Source: Paraburkholderia sp. BCC1884 (GTDB lineage Bacteria > Pseudomonadota > Gammaproteobacteria > Burkholderiales > Burkholderiaceae). Taken from it: DNA of 64,000 bases. The notes under the pieces were generated by a model. That model searched no databases, was not told the DNA's origin, and saw only the letters and a program-made list of their open reading frames with translations. The stretch spans positions 170,533 to 234,532 of the forward strand of contig NZ_CAAJGL010000011.1 of the NCBI RefSeq assembly GCF_900996225.1, read 5' to 3'. Position numbers and translations under genes: made by a program. Positions 44,162-53,462 of the stretch are shown here, in pieces; within the stretch, counting starts at the first letter, position 1, and each line of letters starts with the position of its first letter.

Positions 44162-45042
44162 GCACGCTTGCGAGCACCAGTCCCGCGCCGCTGTTGCGCG
44201 ATAGTTTCATCGAATTGCCGGCACGCGAGCGCGCCCGTGCCTTGCTGGATGCGGGCAGCTTCCGCGAACTGCTCGGTCCGTTCGACCGCATCGAGTCGCC
44301 GTGGTTGCCGCTGCAAGGCGTGGTCTGCCAGGCCGATGACGGTTGCGTGATCGCGCGCGGCACCATCGATGGCGAACCCGCCGTGGTCGCGGCGATCGAA
44401 TCCGCGTTCCAGGGCGGCAGCATCGGCGAAGTGTCGGGCAGCAAGATTGCCGCGGCGCTCGAAATGGCGCTGCGCGATTGTGAGCGCGGCAAGATCGTGC
44501 GGCCGGTGGTGTTGTTCGAGACCGGCGGCGTGCGTCTGCAGGAAGCCAACCTCGGCCTCGCCGTGATTGCGGAGATGCAGGCGGCGATCGTTGCGTTGCG
44601 CCGCTATGTCCCGGTGGTCGGCGTGATCGCGGGCATGGTCGGCTGCTTCGGCGGCATGTCGCTTGCGGCCGCGTTGTGCTCGTATCTGGTCGTGACGAAA
44701 CAGGGCCGCCTCGGCATGAATGGGCCCGAGGTGATCGAACAGGAAGCCGGCATCGACGAACTCGATGCGAGCGACCGCCGCCGCGTATGGCAACTGATCG
44801 GCGGCGAACAACGCGCCGCGACCGCGCTGGCCGATCGGCTGGTCGACGACAGCGCCGACGATGTGCGCAGCGCCGTGCACGACGCCTTCACGCAAGGCGT
44901 CCCGGCCGCGCATCGCACCGAACAGGTCGAGACGTTCTTGCAGCGGCTCGCGCAGGTCGATCCCGCCAGCATCACACCGGACACCATGCGCGACGTGTTC
45001 AATCGTCGCGACGACAACGACTCGCGCAAGGAGCAAGCATGA
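44158..45042 (+). CDS. mdcD: malonate decarboxylase, beta subunit
   Basis: 294 residues. A crotonase-fold carboxyltransferase-like subunit that, with MdcE, decarboxylates malonyl-S-ACP. Visible features: GCFGGMSLAAALCSYLVVTK (about 162-181) forms an oxyanion-type loop, with RLGMNGPEVIEQEAGIDELD after it. Its ATG overlaps the mdcC stop by 4 nt (44158-44161), and its stop overlaps the mdcE ATG by 4 nt. Confidence 0.93.
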   Translation: MSTLASTSPAPLLRDSFIELPARERARALLDAGSFRELLGPFDRIESPWLPLQGVVCQADDGCVIARGTIDGEPAVVAAIESAFQGGSIGEVSGSKIAAALEMALRDCERGKIVRPVVLFETGGVRLQEANLGLAVIAEMQAAIVALRRYVPVVGVIAGMVGCFGGMSLAAALCSYLVVTKQGRLGMNGPEVIEQEAGIDELDASDRRRVWQLIGGEQRAATALADRLVDDSADDVRSAVHDAFTQGVPAAHRTEQVETFLQRLAQVDPASITPDTMRDVFNRRDDNDSRKEQA

Positions 45043-45857
45043 GCGATACCTCTCTCAGCCGCGGCGCACGCTGGTTCCAGGCGCTCGCCGGCCACTCGTC
45101 CAGCCCGGCACCGGTATTGAGCGGCGATGCGCCGCTCGGCGGCGAGACCGCACGTTTCATCACGGTCGTGCCCGACGCCGCCAATCGCTTTCCGCGCGCG
45201 ACCGATAACGTGGTCGGCCTCGAACAGGGCTGGCAGCTCGCCCGCGCGGTGCGCGAAACGATCGAGCAGGACAAGGCGAACGGCACGCGTCGCCCGATCG
45301 TCGCGATCGTCGATGTGAAAAGCCAGGCATACGGCTATCGCGAGGAAATGCTCGGCGTTCACCTCGCCTGTGCCGCTGCGGTCGATGCTTATGCAACGGC
45401 GCGCGATGCGGGTCATCCGGTGGTCGCGTTGATCGTCGGCCCCGCGATGTCGGGCGCATTTCTCGCGCACGGTTATCAGGCCAATCGCATCGTCGCGCTC
45501 GATGCGCCCGGCACCATGGTTCACGCGATGGGTAAGGAAGCCGCAGCGCGCGTCACGCGACGCACGGTAGCAGAACTCGACGCGCTCGGCGAAACCATCG
45601 TACCGATGTCGTACTCGATGGCCTCGTTCGCCAAACTCGGTTTGCTCGACCAGCTGATCGAAAGCGTCGATGCGGATGCGCCCGATGCCGCGCAGGTCGA
45701 ACGGGTGCGCGCGGTGCTGGCCGAGCAGATTCGCAGTGCCCGCAGCGATGAGCGGCGTGATCTGTCGCATCGGCTGAAGTCGGCGCAGGCGCAGAAGAAT
45801 CGCGCGGCATCGATCGAGGTGCGCCGGCGTCTGGCCGAACAATGGGATGCCGTCTGA
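45039..45857 (+). CDS. mdcE: malonate decarboxylase, gamma subunit
   Basis: 272 residues from the ATG at 45039; the frame is open much further upstream, but that part is antisense-like and lacks similarity. Partner of MdcD in the decarboxylase core, also a crotonase-fold protein. PIVAIVDVKSQAYGYREEML and LIVGPAMSGAFLAHGYQANR (about 128-147) contain the CoA-binding and oxyanion features. The stop shares one base with the mdcG ATG (TGATG). Confidence 0.93.
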   Translation: MSDTSLSRGARWFQALAGHSSSPAPVLSGDAPLGGETARFITVVPDAANRFPRATDNVVGLEQGWQLARAVRETIEQDKANGTRRPIVAIVDVKSQAYGYREEMLGVHLACAAAVDAYATARDAGHPVVALIVGPAMSGAFLAHGYQANRIVALDAPGTMVHAMGKEAAARVTRRTVAELDALGETIVPMSYSMASFAKLGLLDQLIESVDADAPDAAQVERVRAVLAEQIRSARSDERRDLSHRLKSAQAQKNRAASIEVRRRLAEQWDAV

Positions 45858-46555
45858 TGCAGGTTTGTGCCACGTCGCCGTTTGCCCAGGAGCAGGCGTT
45901 AGCCTCCGATGCGCGCTGGCGGCCGCACGATCTGCTGCAGTTGCGCAGCCTGTCGGTCTTCGACGATGAACCGCCGTGGGTGCGCGAAGCTTTCGCACGT
46001 GCGCCGTATGCGGTCGTGCGACGCGCGCTCGCGGCCGACGGCTTCGTCGCGATCGGCGTGCGTGGCGTGGGAAGGTCGCAACGGTATGGCACGTGGGCGC
46101 AGTTGGCGGAGATCGTTCACGCCGTGTCGCCGGACATGCTCGCGAAAGCGGCGCCACTCGACGGACGCGCCACCTTGCCAGCCTTCGTCGCATTTCATGC
46201 AATGCAGAGCGATCCGAGCGGCCTGCTAGCGGGATGCTTCGATTGGGGCCCGACAGGCAGCGTCGGCTTCGAGTTGACCACGCAGATACCGGTAGTGAGC
46301 GTATCGAGCGATCTCGATCTGCTGATCCGCACGCCCGAGCCGCTTTCACTAGAGCTTGCTGCTGCGTTGCTGAACCATCTGCAAACCTGCGGCCATCGCG
46401 CCGGCATTCGCGTCGACGCGCAACTCGAAACACCTGCGGGCGGCGTAGCGCTCAGCGAGTGGGCCGCGGGCAAAGCACGCGTGATGGCGCGCCACGCGCG
46501 CGGGCCGCAGTTGATCGCGGATCCGTGGGCCGACAATCGGAGCGAAAACGCCTGA
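45857..46555 (+). CDS. mdcG: phosphoribosyl-dephospho-CoA transferase (holo-ACP synthase)
   Basis: 232 residues from the ATG at 45857. It transfers the phosphoribosyl-dephospho-CoA group from the MdcB product to Ser25 of MdcC. The N-terminal RWRPHDLLQLRSL and VGRSQRYGTW stretches, and SSDLDLLIRTPEPL (about 153-166; the acidic residues are typical of nucleotidyltransferase-like MdcG/CitX) are visible. The ATG overlaps mdcE and its stop overlaps mdcH in the same TGATG fashion. Confidence 0.88.
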   Translation: MQVCATSPFAQEQALASDARWRPHDLLQLRSLSVFDDEPPWVREAFARAPYAVVRRALAADGFVAIGVRGVGRSQRYGTWAQLAEIVHAVSPDMLAKAAPLDGRATLPAFVAFHAMQSDPSGLLAGCFDWGPTGSVGFELTTQIPVVSVSSDLDLLIRTPEPLSLELAAALLNHLQTCGHRAGIRVDAQLETPAGGVALSEWAAGKARVMARHARGPQLIADPWADNRSENA

Positions 46556-47481
46556 TGCTCGCGCTGCTCTTTCCCGGCCAGGGTGCACAGGCCCAAGGGT
46601 TCCTGCATGGTCTGCCGCAGCATCCCGCTGTGCATCGCACGGTCGAAGAAGCCTCCGAGGTGCTAGGCACCGACGTCTTGAATCTGGACACCGAAAACGC
46701 CCTACGCTCGACCATCGCGGTACAGGTCGGGCTCACGGTAGCCGGCGTGGCCGTGGCACGTGCGTTAGCCGATGAAGGCTTCATGCCGCAGATGAGCGCG
46801 GGTTTGTCGGTCGGCGCTTACGCGGCAGCAGTCAGTTGCGGCGCGGTTCGTTTCGACCACGCGCTGCAGATGGTCCGACGACGAGCCGAGCTGATGGAAA
46901 CCGCTTATCCGTCGGGCTATGGTCTGGCTGCGGTGTCCGGCTTGACGGAACATGAAGTGGAACGACTCGCCGCGCAGCATCTGGATCAGGACCGGCAGCG
47001 CGTCTACATCGGCAATGTCAATGCGCCGCGCCAGATCGTGGTGGCGGGCGCGAATGCGGCGCTTGACCGCTTCATCGACCGCGCACTGGCCGCTGGCGCG
47101 CGCAAGGCCACGCGTCTCGCGGTGAGCGTGCCGTCGCATTGCGAACTGCTCGCGCATGCTTCGGACGAACTCGTGGCCTACGCGCGCGAAGTGCCTTTTC
47201 AAGCGCCGCGCAGCACCTATGTCGGCAATCGCGGCGGCCGGCCGTTGTATACGGCCGACGCGATCCGCGACGACCTCGCCACCAATATGCGCTACACCGT
47301 GCGCTGGTTCGACGCGCTCACGGTGATGCAGGAGATGGGCGCACGCGTGCTGATCGAAGCACCGCCCGGTCAGGTGTTGACCGACATCGCGCGCGAGTAC
47401 TTTCCGGATAGCGCCGCGCTCGCGGCCGGCACCTTCTCTTTCGATCGACTCGTGGCGACGGCGCGGCGACGTCTGGCGTAG
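46555..47481 (+). CDS. mdcH: malonate decarboxylase, malonyl-CoA:ACP transacylase subunit
   Basis: 308 residues from the ATG at 46555. FabD-like malonyl transferase that charges the carrier with malonyl from malonyl-CoA so that the cycle can start. LFPGQGAQAQ (about 5-14), the nucleophile elbow GLSVG with Ser85, and the His-containing SVPSHCELL motif are present. It is the last gene of the operon; the following 94 bp (47482-47575) separate it from the convergent sugar-permease gene. Confidence 0.92.
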   Translation: MLALLFPGQGAQAQGFLHGLPQHPAVHRTVEEASEVLGTDVLNLDTENALRSTIAVQVGLTVAGVAVARALADEGFMPQMSAGLSVGAYAAAVSCGAVRFDHALQMVRRRAELMETAYPSGYGLAAVSGLTEHEVERLAAQHLDQDRQRVYIGNVNAPRQIVVAGANAALDRFIDRALAAGARKATRLAVSVPSHCELLAHASDELVAYAREVPFQAPRSTYVGNRGGRPLYTADAIRDDLATNMRYTVRWFDALTVMQEMGARVLIEAPPGQVLTDIAREYFPDSAALAAGTFSFDRLVATARRRLA

Positions 47482-47575
47482 CGATCCTTGCCGCGTCGAC
47501 GTTGCCGGAAACGAAGAGACAGCAACTCATCCGGCCACGCATCACACGACGCGCTTGCGCCGCCGGCTCACTCAC

Positions 47576-48673
47576 TCAAGCCTGTTCCGGCGCGCGTCCA
47601 ATGACATGCGAGTCCGACGCCGCCGGCCCTTGTTCATGACCACGCTCACGTCCCGTCGTGGCGACCGCGCCGGGGCCGCCCGGCCGGCGCGCCGACTTCG
47701 CATGACGCTCGATCAGCCGTTGCAACAGGCAGAACGCACACAGCAACGCGCCGATCACAATGCGGGTCCACCACGAGCTGAGCGTGCCGTCGAAGGTGAT
47801 CAGCGTCTGGATCGTGCCGAGAATGCCGACGCCGAACAGCGAGCCGACCACATAACCGACGCCGCCTGTCAGGAGCGTGCCGCCGATCACGGTAGCCGCG
47901 ATGGCATCGAGTTCCATGCCTTGCCCTTGCAAGCCGTAACCCGACAGCACATAGAACGTGAAGACCGCGCCACCCAGCGCCGAGCAGAACCCGCTTAATG
48001 CGTACACGCCGATTCGCGTGCGCGCGACGGGCAAACCCATTAGCAGCGCCGAGCGCGGATTGCCGCCGACCGCGTACACATTGCGGCCAAAACGTGTGAA
48101 GTGCGCAACGTAGATTGCCGCCAGCAGCGCGACGAGCGCGATCAGCACATTCGCCGTCACCGAGCCGACGCCGATATTCAGGCGAAACGCCGAGATTTTC
48201 TGAAACGTCGCATCGTTGATGGTGATCGACTGCGTCGTGATGAGAAAGCACAGGCCGCGCGCGAAGAACATACCAGCCAGCGTCACGATGAATGCCTGCA
48301 GCCGGAAGAAGTGAATCAGCGCGCCCTGGATCGCGCCGAATACGGTGCCCATCAGCAGCACGATCGGCAGGATCAGCCAGACCGATACATGCCAATGTTC
48401 GGACAACACCGCTTCGACAATCGTCGTCAGCGCGACGACGGAACCGACCGACAGATCGATGCCGCCGGACACGATCACGAAGGTCATGCCGATCGCGACG
48501 ATCAGCAGAAAGGCGTTGTCGACCAGCAGATCGAGCAGCACCTGCCACGAGAAGAATCCGGTGTACATCACCGAGCCGAATGCGAACAACGCGCAGAACA
48601 GCAGGATCGTGACAGCGATCGGCAGCGTGCGCGGATCGACGATATGCGCCCAGGCTTCGAGAAGTCGTCTCAT
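47576..48673 (-). CDS. yjfF: sugar ABC transporter permease (YjfF-type)
   Basis: 365 residues from ATG 48671-48673, overlapping the ytfT stop by 4 nt; a longer open frame upstream is antisense to ytfT. About eight to ten transmembrane helices. VIVSGGIDLSVGSVVALTTI (about 65-84) is the ribose/galactose-type permease motif. With YtfT it forms the inner-membrane channel of a galactofuranose-type importer; the C terminus adds a 35-residue hydrophilic tail. Last gene of the operon. Confidence 0.88.
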   Translation of the reverse strand: MRRLLEAWAHIVDPRTLPIAVTILLFCALFAFGSVMYTGFFSWQVLLDLLVDNAFLLIVAIGMTFVIVSGGIDLSVGSVVALTTIVEAVLSEHWHVSVWLILPIVLLMGTVFGAIQGALIHFFRLQAFIVTLAGMFFARGLCFLITTQSITINDATFQKISAFRLNIGVGSVTANVLIALVALLAAIYVAHFTRFGRNVYAVGGNPRSALLMGLPVARTRIGVYALSGFCSALGGAVFTFYVLSGYGLQGQGMELDAIAATVIGGTLLTGGVGYVVGSLFGVGILGTIQTLITFDGTLSSWWTRIVIGALLCAFCLLQRLIERHAKSARRPGGPGAVATTGRERGHEQGPAASDSHVIGRAPEQA

Positions 48674-49701
48674 CGCGCCACCCCGCGCTGCGTGAACAGG
48701 GACATGGCGAGCGCGCGTGCCGACGGCGACTGGATCACGCTCACCGTGAGCACGACGGCCGCCTTGACGACCAGCGTCGCCTCGGGCGGCACGCCGATCG
48801 AATAGGTGGTGTAAGTCAGCGTCTGGATGATCAGCGCGCCGAGCACCGTGCCCGCGAAACTGAAACGGCCGCCGAGTAGCGACGTGCCGCCCAGCGTCAC
48901 CGCCAGGATTGCGTCGAGTTCGAGCAGCAGACCGGCGTTGTTGCCGTCGGCGCTGCGCACGTTCGAACTGATCAGGATGCCCGCCATCGCCGCCGTCAAT
49001 CCCGAGAAGCCGTACACCGCGAACACGAGCGCTTTCGAGCGCAGACCGACCAGCCGCGTCGCCACCGGATTCACGCCGATTGCGCGGATGAAGAGCCCCA
49101 GCGCTGTGCCTTCGACCAGCGCGGCCGTGGCCAGCACCGCGACCGTGGCGATCCAGACCGAGCACGGCACACCGAGCCAGTAGCCGCCGCCGACGAACAG
49201 ATAGCCCGGCGCGCCGATCGGAATGATCTGCCCGGCCGTCAGCAATTGGGCGATGCCGCGGCCGGCGACCATCAGGATCAATGTCGCGATGATCGGCTGC
49301 ATGCCGACAAAGGACACCAGCAAGCCGTTCCACATGCCACTCAACACGCCGACGATCAAGGCCGCGATCAGCGCCTGCGCAATGAGTCCGGCGCTCGGCT
49401 CAGGTTGCGACGCGAGAATCGCGGCCGCTGCTGCACCCGCAATCGCCACCACCGCGCCGACCGAAATATCGATACCGCGCGTGGCGATCACCAGCGTCAT
49501 GCCCGTGGCTACCAGCACGAGCGGCGCGGCGCGATTCAGGATGTCGATGAGCGCGCCGAACAGATGGCCATCGAGCATGCGCAGCGCCAGAAAATGTGGA
49601 TTGACCCACAGGTTCAGCCCGCACAGCAACGCCAGCGTGACGCACGGCCAGATTAACGCGCGCTCGCCGCCGTCACCACCAAACCAGTTCGCCAGCTTCA
49701 T
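48670..49701 (-). CDS. ytfT: sugar ABC transporter permease (YtfT-type)
   Basis: 343 residues, about nine hydrophobic segments. VIATRGIDISVGAVVAIAGA (about 71-90) and MAGRGIAQLLT-like region (LMVAGRGIAQLLTAG) mark the RbsC/YtfT family. Its ATG at 49699-49701 overlaps the stop of the ATPase gene by 4 nt. Sequence order in the operon is binding protein, ATPase, two permeases, as in the E. coli ytfQRT-yjfF galactofuranose system. Confidence 0.88.
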   Translation of the reverse strand: MKLANWFGGDGGERALIWPCVTLALLCGLNLWVNPHFLALRMLDGHLFGALIDILNRAAPLVLVATGMTLVIATRGIDISVGAVVAIAGAAAAAILASQPEPSAGLIAQALIAALIVGVLSGMWNGLLVSFVGMQPIIATLILMVAGRGIAQLLTAGQIIPIGAPGYLFVGGGYWLGVPCSVWIATVAVLATAALVEGTALGLFIRAIGVNPVATRLVGLRSKALVFAVYGFSGLTAAMAGILISSNVRSADGNNAGLLLELDAILAVTLGGTSLLGGRFSFAGTVLGALIIQTLTYTTYSIGVPPEATLVVKAAVVLTVSVIQSPSARALAMSLFTQRGVAR

Positions 49702-51350
49702 TCGCCGCTCCCCGCGATGAGTCGATAGATATTGTCCTCGTTCGAGGCCTGACCGGCGACCTCGGCGATCTTGCGGCGGTCGCGCAACACCACCACGCGA
49801 TGACTGACGCGCAGCACCTCGCTGATCTCGGACGAGATGAACAGGATGCTCAACCCGTTCGCGCACAGCGCCAGCAGGCGATCCATGATGTCGAACTTGG
49901 CCGCGACGTCGATGCCGCGCGTGGGTTCGTCGAGGATCAGCAGCCTGGGATCGGTGGCGAGCCAGCGCGCGAGCAGCGCCTTCTGCTGATTGCCGCCGGA
50001 GAGCAGGCCGATGGGCTGTTCGGCGTCGGCGGCTTTGATGCCTAGCCTGTCGATCCACAGATCGGCCAATTCGCGCGCGCGCGGCCGACTGATCTTGCGC
50101 CACCAGCCGCGCCTTGCCTGCAGGGCCAACAGAATGTTTTCGCGGATCGACAACTCGGCGACGATGCCCTCTTTCTTGCGATCCTCCGCACAGTAGCCGA
50201 TGCCGTGGCGGACCGCGTCGCGCGGTGAACGCAGACGTACGGGACGGCCTTCGACCAGGATCGTGCCGCTGTCGGCACGATCCGCGCCGAACAGCAGACG
50301 CGCGGTCTCCGTGCGGCCCGAACCGAGCAGGCCGGCGAGGCCGAGAATCTGACCAGGCTGCACGTCGAGGTCGATCGGCTGCAAGGTGCCGCGTCGGCCA
50401 ACGCCGCGCAGTTCGACGAATGCCTGAGCGGACCCGGTTTTCTGCGAGTTATGCGGGGTCGCCTGCCCCTCGTGTGTTTCCAGGCTCTCATGCGCCGCTT
50501 CGCGCAGCCGCGCGCTCATGCGCTCGTGGCCGACCATCTTCGAGACCAATTGATCGGCAGGCAGATCGCGGGCGAGATATTCGCCTTCACGTTCGCCGTT
50601 ACGCATGACCGTGATGCGATCGGAAATAGCGTATGTCTGTTCAATGAAATGCGTGACGAACAGAATGCCGATTCCAGATTGCTTAAGATGCCGAAGTATT
50701 TTAAAAAGCTGGGCGACTTCACCATCGTCGAGGCTGGACGTCGGTTCGTCGAGAATCAGCACGCGTGCGTCGACCGATAGCGCGCGTGCAATGGCCACCA
50801 TCTGCTGGACCGCGATCGGATAGGCGTCGAGCGAACGGGTGACGTCGAGCGAGACGTCGAGCCGTGCGAGCGCGGCCTGGGCGCGTCGCTTGATGTCGGG
50901 CCAGTCGATCGCGCCAAAGCGTCGCGGCTGCCGGCCCGCGAAAATATTCTCTGCTACAGAGAGATTCGGACACAGATTGACTTCCTGATACAAGGTGCGC
51001 ACGCCGGCCGCTTCCGCATCCTGCGGCGAGCCAAACGCGACCACTTCACCGCCGAGTCGGATCGTACCGGCATCCGGCGCGACCACGCCGGTGAGCACGT
51101 TGATGAGGGTGGATTTGCCTGCGCCGTTCTGGCCCATCAGCGTGTGAATCTCGCCGGGGAACAGACGGAAGTCGACCCGCTGCAAGGCTTTCACGCCGGG
51201 AAATGTCTTGCTGACACCGGCCGTCGCGAGAATGGGTTCGCATGGACCCGGCGAGCTATCGGCGCGAATTGGGCCGCCACTGGCGCCGCTATTGCTGGTG
51301 CCGCTCGTACTGCCTGCCGGCGAATTCGGTTCGGAAGCGGAATGCGTCAT
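49698..51350 (-). CDS. ytfR: sugar ABC transporter ATP-binding protein, two ATPase domains (YtfR-type)
   Basis: 550 residues with two ABC cassettes fused. The first (about 40-270) has Walker A GQNGAGKST and Walker B LILDEPTSSLDDGE. The second (about 310-550) has a degenerate Walker A (GLLGSGRTE), the signature LSGGNQQKALLARWL and Walker B LILDEPTRGIDVAA. This is the RbsA/YtfR arrangement. The first 38 residues are Ser/Gly/Pro-rich and low in complexity, probably an extension; the core starts at ILATAGVSKTFPGV. Confidence 0.9.
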   Translation of the reverse strand: MTHSASEPNSPAGSTSGTSNSGASGGPIRADSSPGPCEPILATAGVSKTFPGVKALQRVDFRLFPGEIHTLMGQNGAGKSTLINVLTGVVAPDAGTIRLGGEVVAFGSPQDAEAAGVRTLYQEVNLCPNLSVAENIFAGRQPRRFGAIDWPDIKRRAQAALARLDVSLDVTRSLDAYPIAVQQMVAIARALSVDARVLILDEPTSSLDDGEVAQLFKILRHLKQSGIGILFVTHFIEQTYAISDRITVMRNGEREGEYLARDLPADQLVSKMVGHERMSARLREAAHESLETHEGQATPHNSQKTGSAQAFVELRGVGRRGTLQPIDLDVQPGQILGLAGLLGSGRTETARLLFGADRADSGTILVEGRPVRLRSPRDAVRHGIGYCAEDRKKEGIVAELSIRENILLALQARRGWWRKISRPRARELADLWIDRLGIKAADAEQPIGLLSGGNQQKALLARWLATDPRLLILDEPTRGIDVAAKFDIMDRLLALCANGLSILFISSEISEVLRVSHRVVVLRDRRKIAEVAGQASNEDNIYRLIAGSGE

Positions 51351-51412
51351 AGGCCTCGCTCGATCGGTGGTGCATCAGTTCGGCGCTCTCCGGCGGCGTC
51401 CATTGGAAAAGA

Positions 51413-51443
51413 GGCCGTCCGCTGCCGAAGCAGCGTGACGGCC
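51413..51443. other. stable hairpin between ytfQ and ytfR
   Basis: GGCCGTC at 51413-51419 pairs with GACGGCC at 51437-51443, with an inner GCTGC/GCAGC pair and a CGAA tetraloop. It lies in the 177-bp gap after the binding-protein gene. Such hairpins protect the binding-protein mRNA 3' end and give more binding protein than membrane components. Confidence 0.5.
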
Positions 51444-51527
51444 AGGCACCACTGGAGAAAGCTTTTCTACTAGCCCGAATTGCACTGCGGGCTCGCGTCA
51501 ATCGTCAGGAAACCTGAGTACCTCGTT

Positions 51528-52514
51528 TTAGTACTTGCGCGTCGGCAGAGTCTGCGCGGCGACGCTCATCGGGAACACGGTTTCCTCCGTGAGAATGCGC
51601 TTGGGCAACGGCTTGCCGGCCACCACATCCTTCACCGCCGACATCAGCTGCGGCCCGAGCAGCGGGCTGCACTCCACGTCGACGTTCATCTTGCCAGCGG
51701 CCATCGCCTGGAAGCCGCCTTTGGTCGCATCGAACGAAACGACGGTGATGTCCTTGCCCGGATGCAGGCCGGCCTCTTCCATCGCCTGGATGGCGCCGAG
51801 CGCCATATCGTCGTTATGCGCATAAACTACATTTATTTTATTTCCATAAGTTTTTATAAACGCTTCCATGACCTGCTTGCCGCCGGCCAGCGTGAAATCG
51901 CCGCTTTGGGAGGCAATGATCTTAAATTTGGGATCGTTTTTGATGACTTCCATCAGGCCAGAGTGACGGTCGTTGGCAGGCGCCGAGCCGACCGTTCCTT
52001 GCAGTTCCGCGATGTTGACCGGTCCTTGATCGCTTTTATAGTGATCCTCCAGCCAATGGCCGCCGCGACGCCCTTCTTCCAGAAAGTCCGAGCCGATCAT
52101 CGTGACGTAGAGCGACGGGTCTTTGGTGTCGATATTGCGATCGGTGAGAATCACCGGGATTTTGGCGGCTTTAGCTTCGCGCAGCACCGGCTCCCAGCCG
52201 GATTCGACCACCGGCGAAAACGCGATCACGTCGACTTTCTGCGCAATATACGAGCGGATCGCCTTGATCTGGTTTTCCTGTTTCTGCTGCGCGTCGGAGA
52301 ATTTGAGTTTGATCTTTGCGTCCGCGGCCGCGGATTTGACCGATTCGGTATTGGCCGTGCGCCATGCGCTTTCCGCGCCGACCTGCGCAAAACCGAGCGT
52401 GATCTGCTTGTCTTGTGCGTAAGCGCCGGGCGTGGCCAGCGTCAGCGCTCCGATGCCCGCGCAAACCGCGAGCGCGCCCAGCGCGCGACATGCGGCGCGT
52501 CGTGTATTCGCCAT
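51528..52514 (-). CDS. ytfQ: sugar ABC transporter, periplasmic binding protein (YtfQ-type)
   Basis: 328 residues. Signal peptide about 1-34 (ending PGAYAQDKQ). ITLGFAQVGAESAWRTANTE (about 38-57), AQKVDVIAFSPVVESGWEPV and VILTDRNIDTKDPSLYVTMI match the YtfQ galactofuranose-binding group within the type 1 periplasmic binding proteins (ribose-type). YtfQ binds D-galactofuranose; this assignment rests on similarity. Head of the minus-strand operon ytfQ-ytfR-ytfT-yjfF; no dedicated regulator is seen in the window. Confidence 0.9.
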   Translation of the reverse strand: MANTRRAACRALGALAVCAGIGALTLATPGAYAQDKQITLGFAQVGAESAWRTANTESVKSAAADAKIKLKFSDAQQKQENQIKAIRSYIAQKVDVIAFSPVVESGWEPVLREAKAAKIPVILTDRNIDTKDPSLYVTMIGSDFLEEGRRGGHWLEDHYKSDQGPVNIAELQGTVGSAPANDRHSGLMEVIKNDPKFKIIASQSGDFTLAGGKQVMEAFIKTYGNKINVVYAHNDDMALGAIQAMEEAGLHPGKDITVVSFDATKGGFQAMAAGKMNVDVECSPLLGPQLMSAVKDVVAGKPLPKRILTEETVFPMSVAAQTLPTRKY

Positions 52515-52681
52515 GACTGTCTCCTGATCATTGTTGTGTAGGTAATCCTCGAACCCGCCCAGCCTTTGCGGCCCTCATGGTGCGTGGATCGTGATGTAGC
52601 GTAGTGTGTGCCGCGTTACCCGTCCAATCATATGATTCGCGCCGGCGATACCATTTTTGATATAGCTGGCGGGTGACCACG

Positions 52682-53281
52682 TTAGCGGGTTGTTGACCGT
52701 GGTGTCACCCAGCGAAATGTCAGATTGATGCGTTCGCCTGCCACGCGAGGCTCCTTGGGTATCCGGTGGCGCCATTGCGACTGCGTTTCGCCCTTCATGA
52801 CGAGCAGACTGCCGCCCTTCAGCGAAAACGACTGGACCACGCCGCTCTTGTTGTGCCGCAGATCGAAGGTGCGCGCGACGCCGAGGCTGACCGAGGCAAT
52901 CAGCGGTTTTGCGCCGAGCTCCGGCTCGCGGTCGGCATGCCAGCCCATGCTGTCCGTGCCGCTGCGATAGCGGTTGATCAGCACGCTGTTAAAACCTGTG
53001 CCGCAGATTGCCTGCGCTGCCGCTCGCAATTCGGCGACCGCCGGTGTCCAGGGTTGCGGCAGGTTGCGGATCCCGGAGTAGACATAGACGGCGTCCGGCT
53101 CGCCTTGCCAGGCCGTCAGCCGCGGCAACGGTACGCGGCCCGCCGGCGTGCCCATCATGTCCTGACGCCACGCCACTTCGTCGATCAGTTGCGTGAGCGC
53201 CTGCGCCGCCGCGTCGGGCGCCAGCCAGTCGGGGTACCAGTCGACCTCGGGCGTCGGCAGGTCGTCGAAGAGATCCGTCAT
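52682..53281 (-). CDS. alkB: alkylated DNA repair dioxygenase AlkB
   Basis: 199 residues, close to E. coli AlkB (216). An Fe(II)/2-oxoglutarate dioxygenase that removes methyl groups such as 1-methyladenine and 3-methylcytosine from DNA. Iron ligands are His115 and Asp117 (GWHADREPELG) and His172 (QWRHRIPK); 2-oxoglutarate/iron-site arginines are Arg184 and Arg190 in RINLTFR. LINRYRSGTDSMGWH is the family motif. Stand-alone; no ada-like gene lies nearby. Confidence 0.94.
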   Translation of the reverse strand: MTDLFDDLPTPEVDWYPDWLAPDAAAQALTQLIDEVAWRQDMMGTPAGRVPLPRLTAWQGEPDAVYVYSGIRNLPQPWTPAVAELRAAAQAICGTGFNSVLINRYRSGTDSMGWHADREPELGAKPLIASVSLGVARTFDLRHNKSGVVQSFSLKGGSLLVMKGETQSQWRHRIPKEPRVAGERINLTFRWVTPRSTTR

Positions 53282-53462
53282 GAGATTGCCTGAATACGAT
53301 TGCTGACCCGCACCAACCAGACATCAGGGTGTTGGCCGGCGCGAGTGTGAACCCTGGCTATTATGGCGGTAACGACCACATGGCCGACAGACCTGGGTTG
53401 CGGTTTCATCCAACGCTGCCACTCTGATTCAACTCCACTTTCAACCTCGAACGGACTTCATC

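Noticed and set aside
47576..49333. A 585-codon reading of the yjfF permease
   Set aside because: The upstream 220 codons run out of frame through ytfT, which is a complete permease gene by itself.
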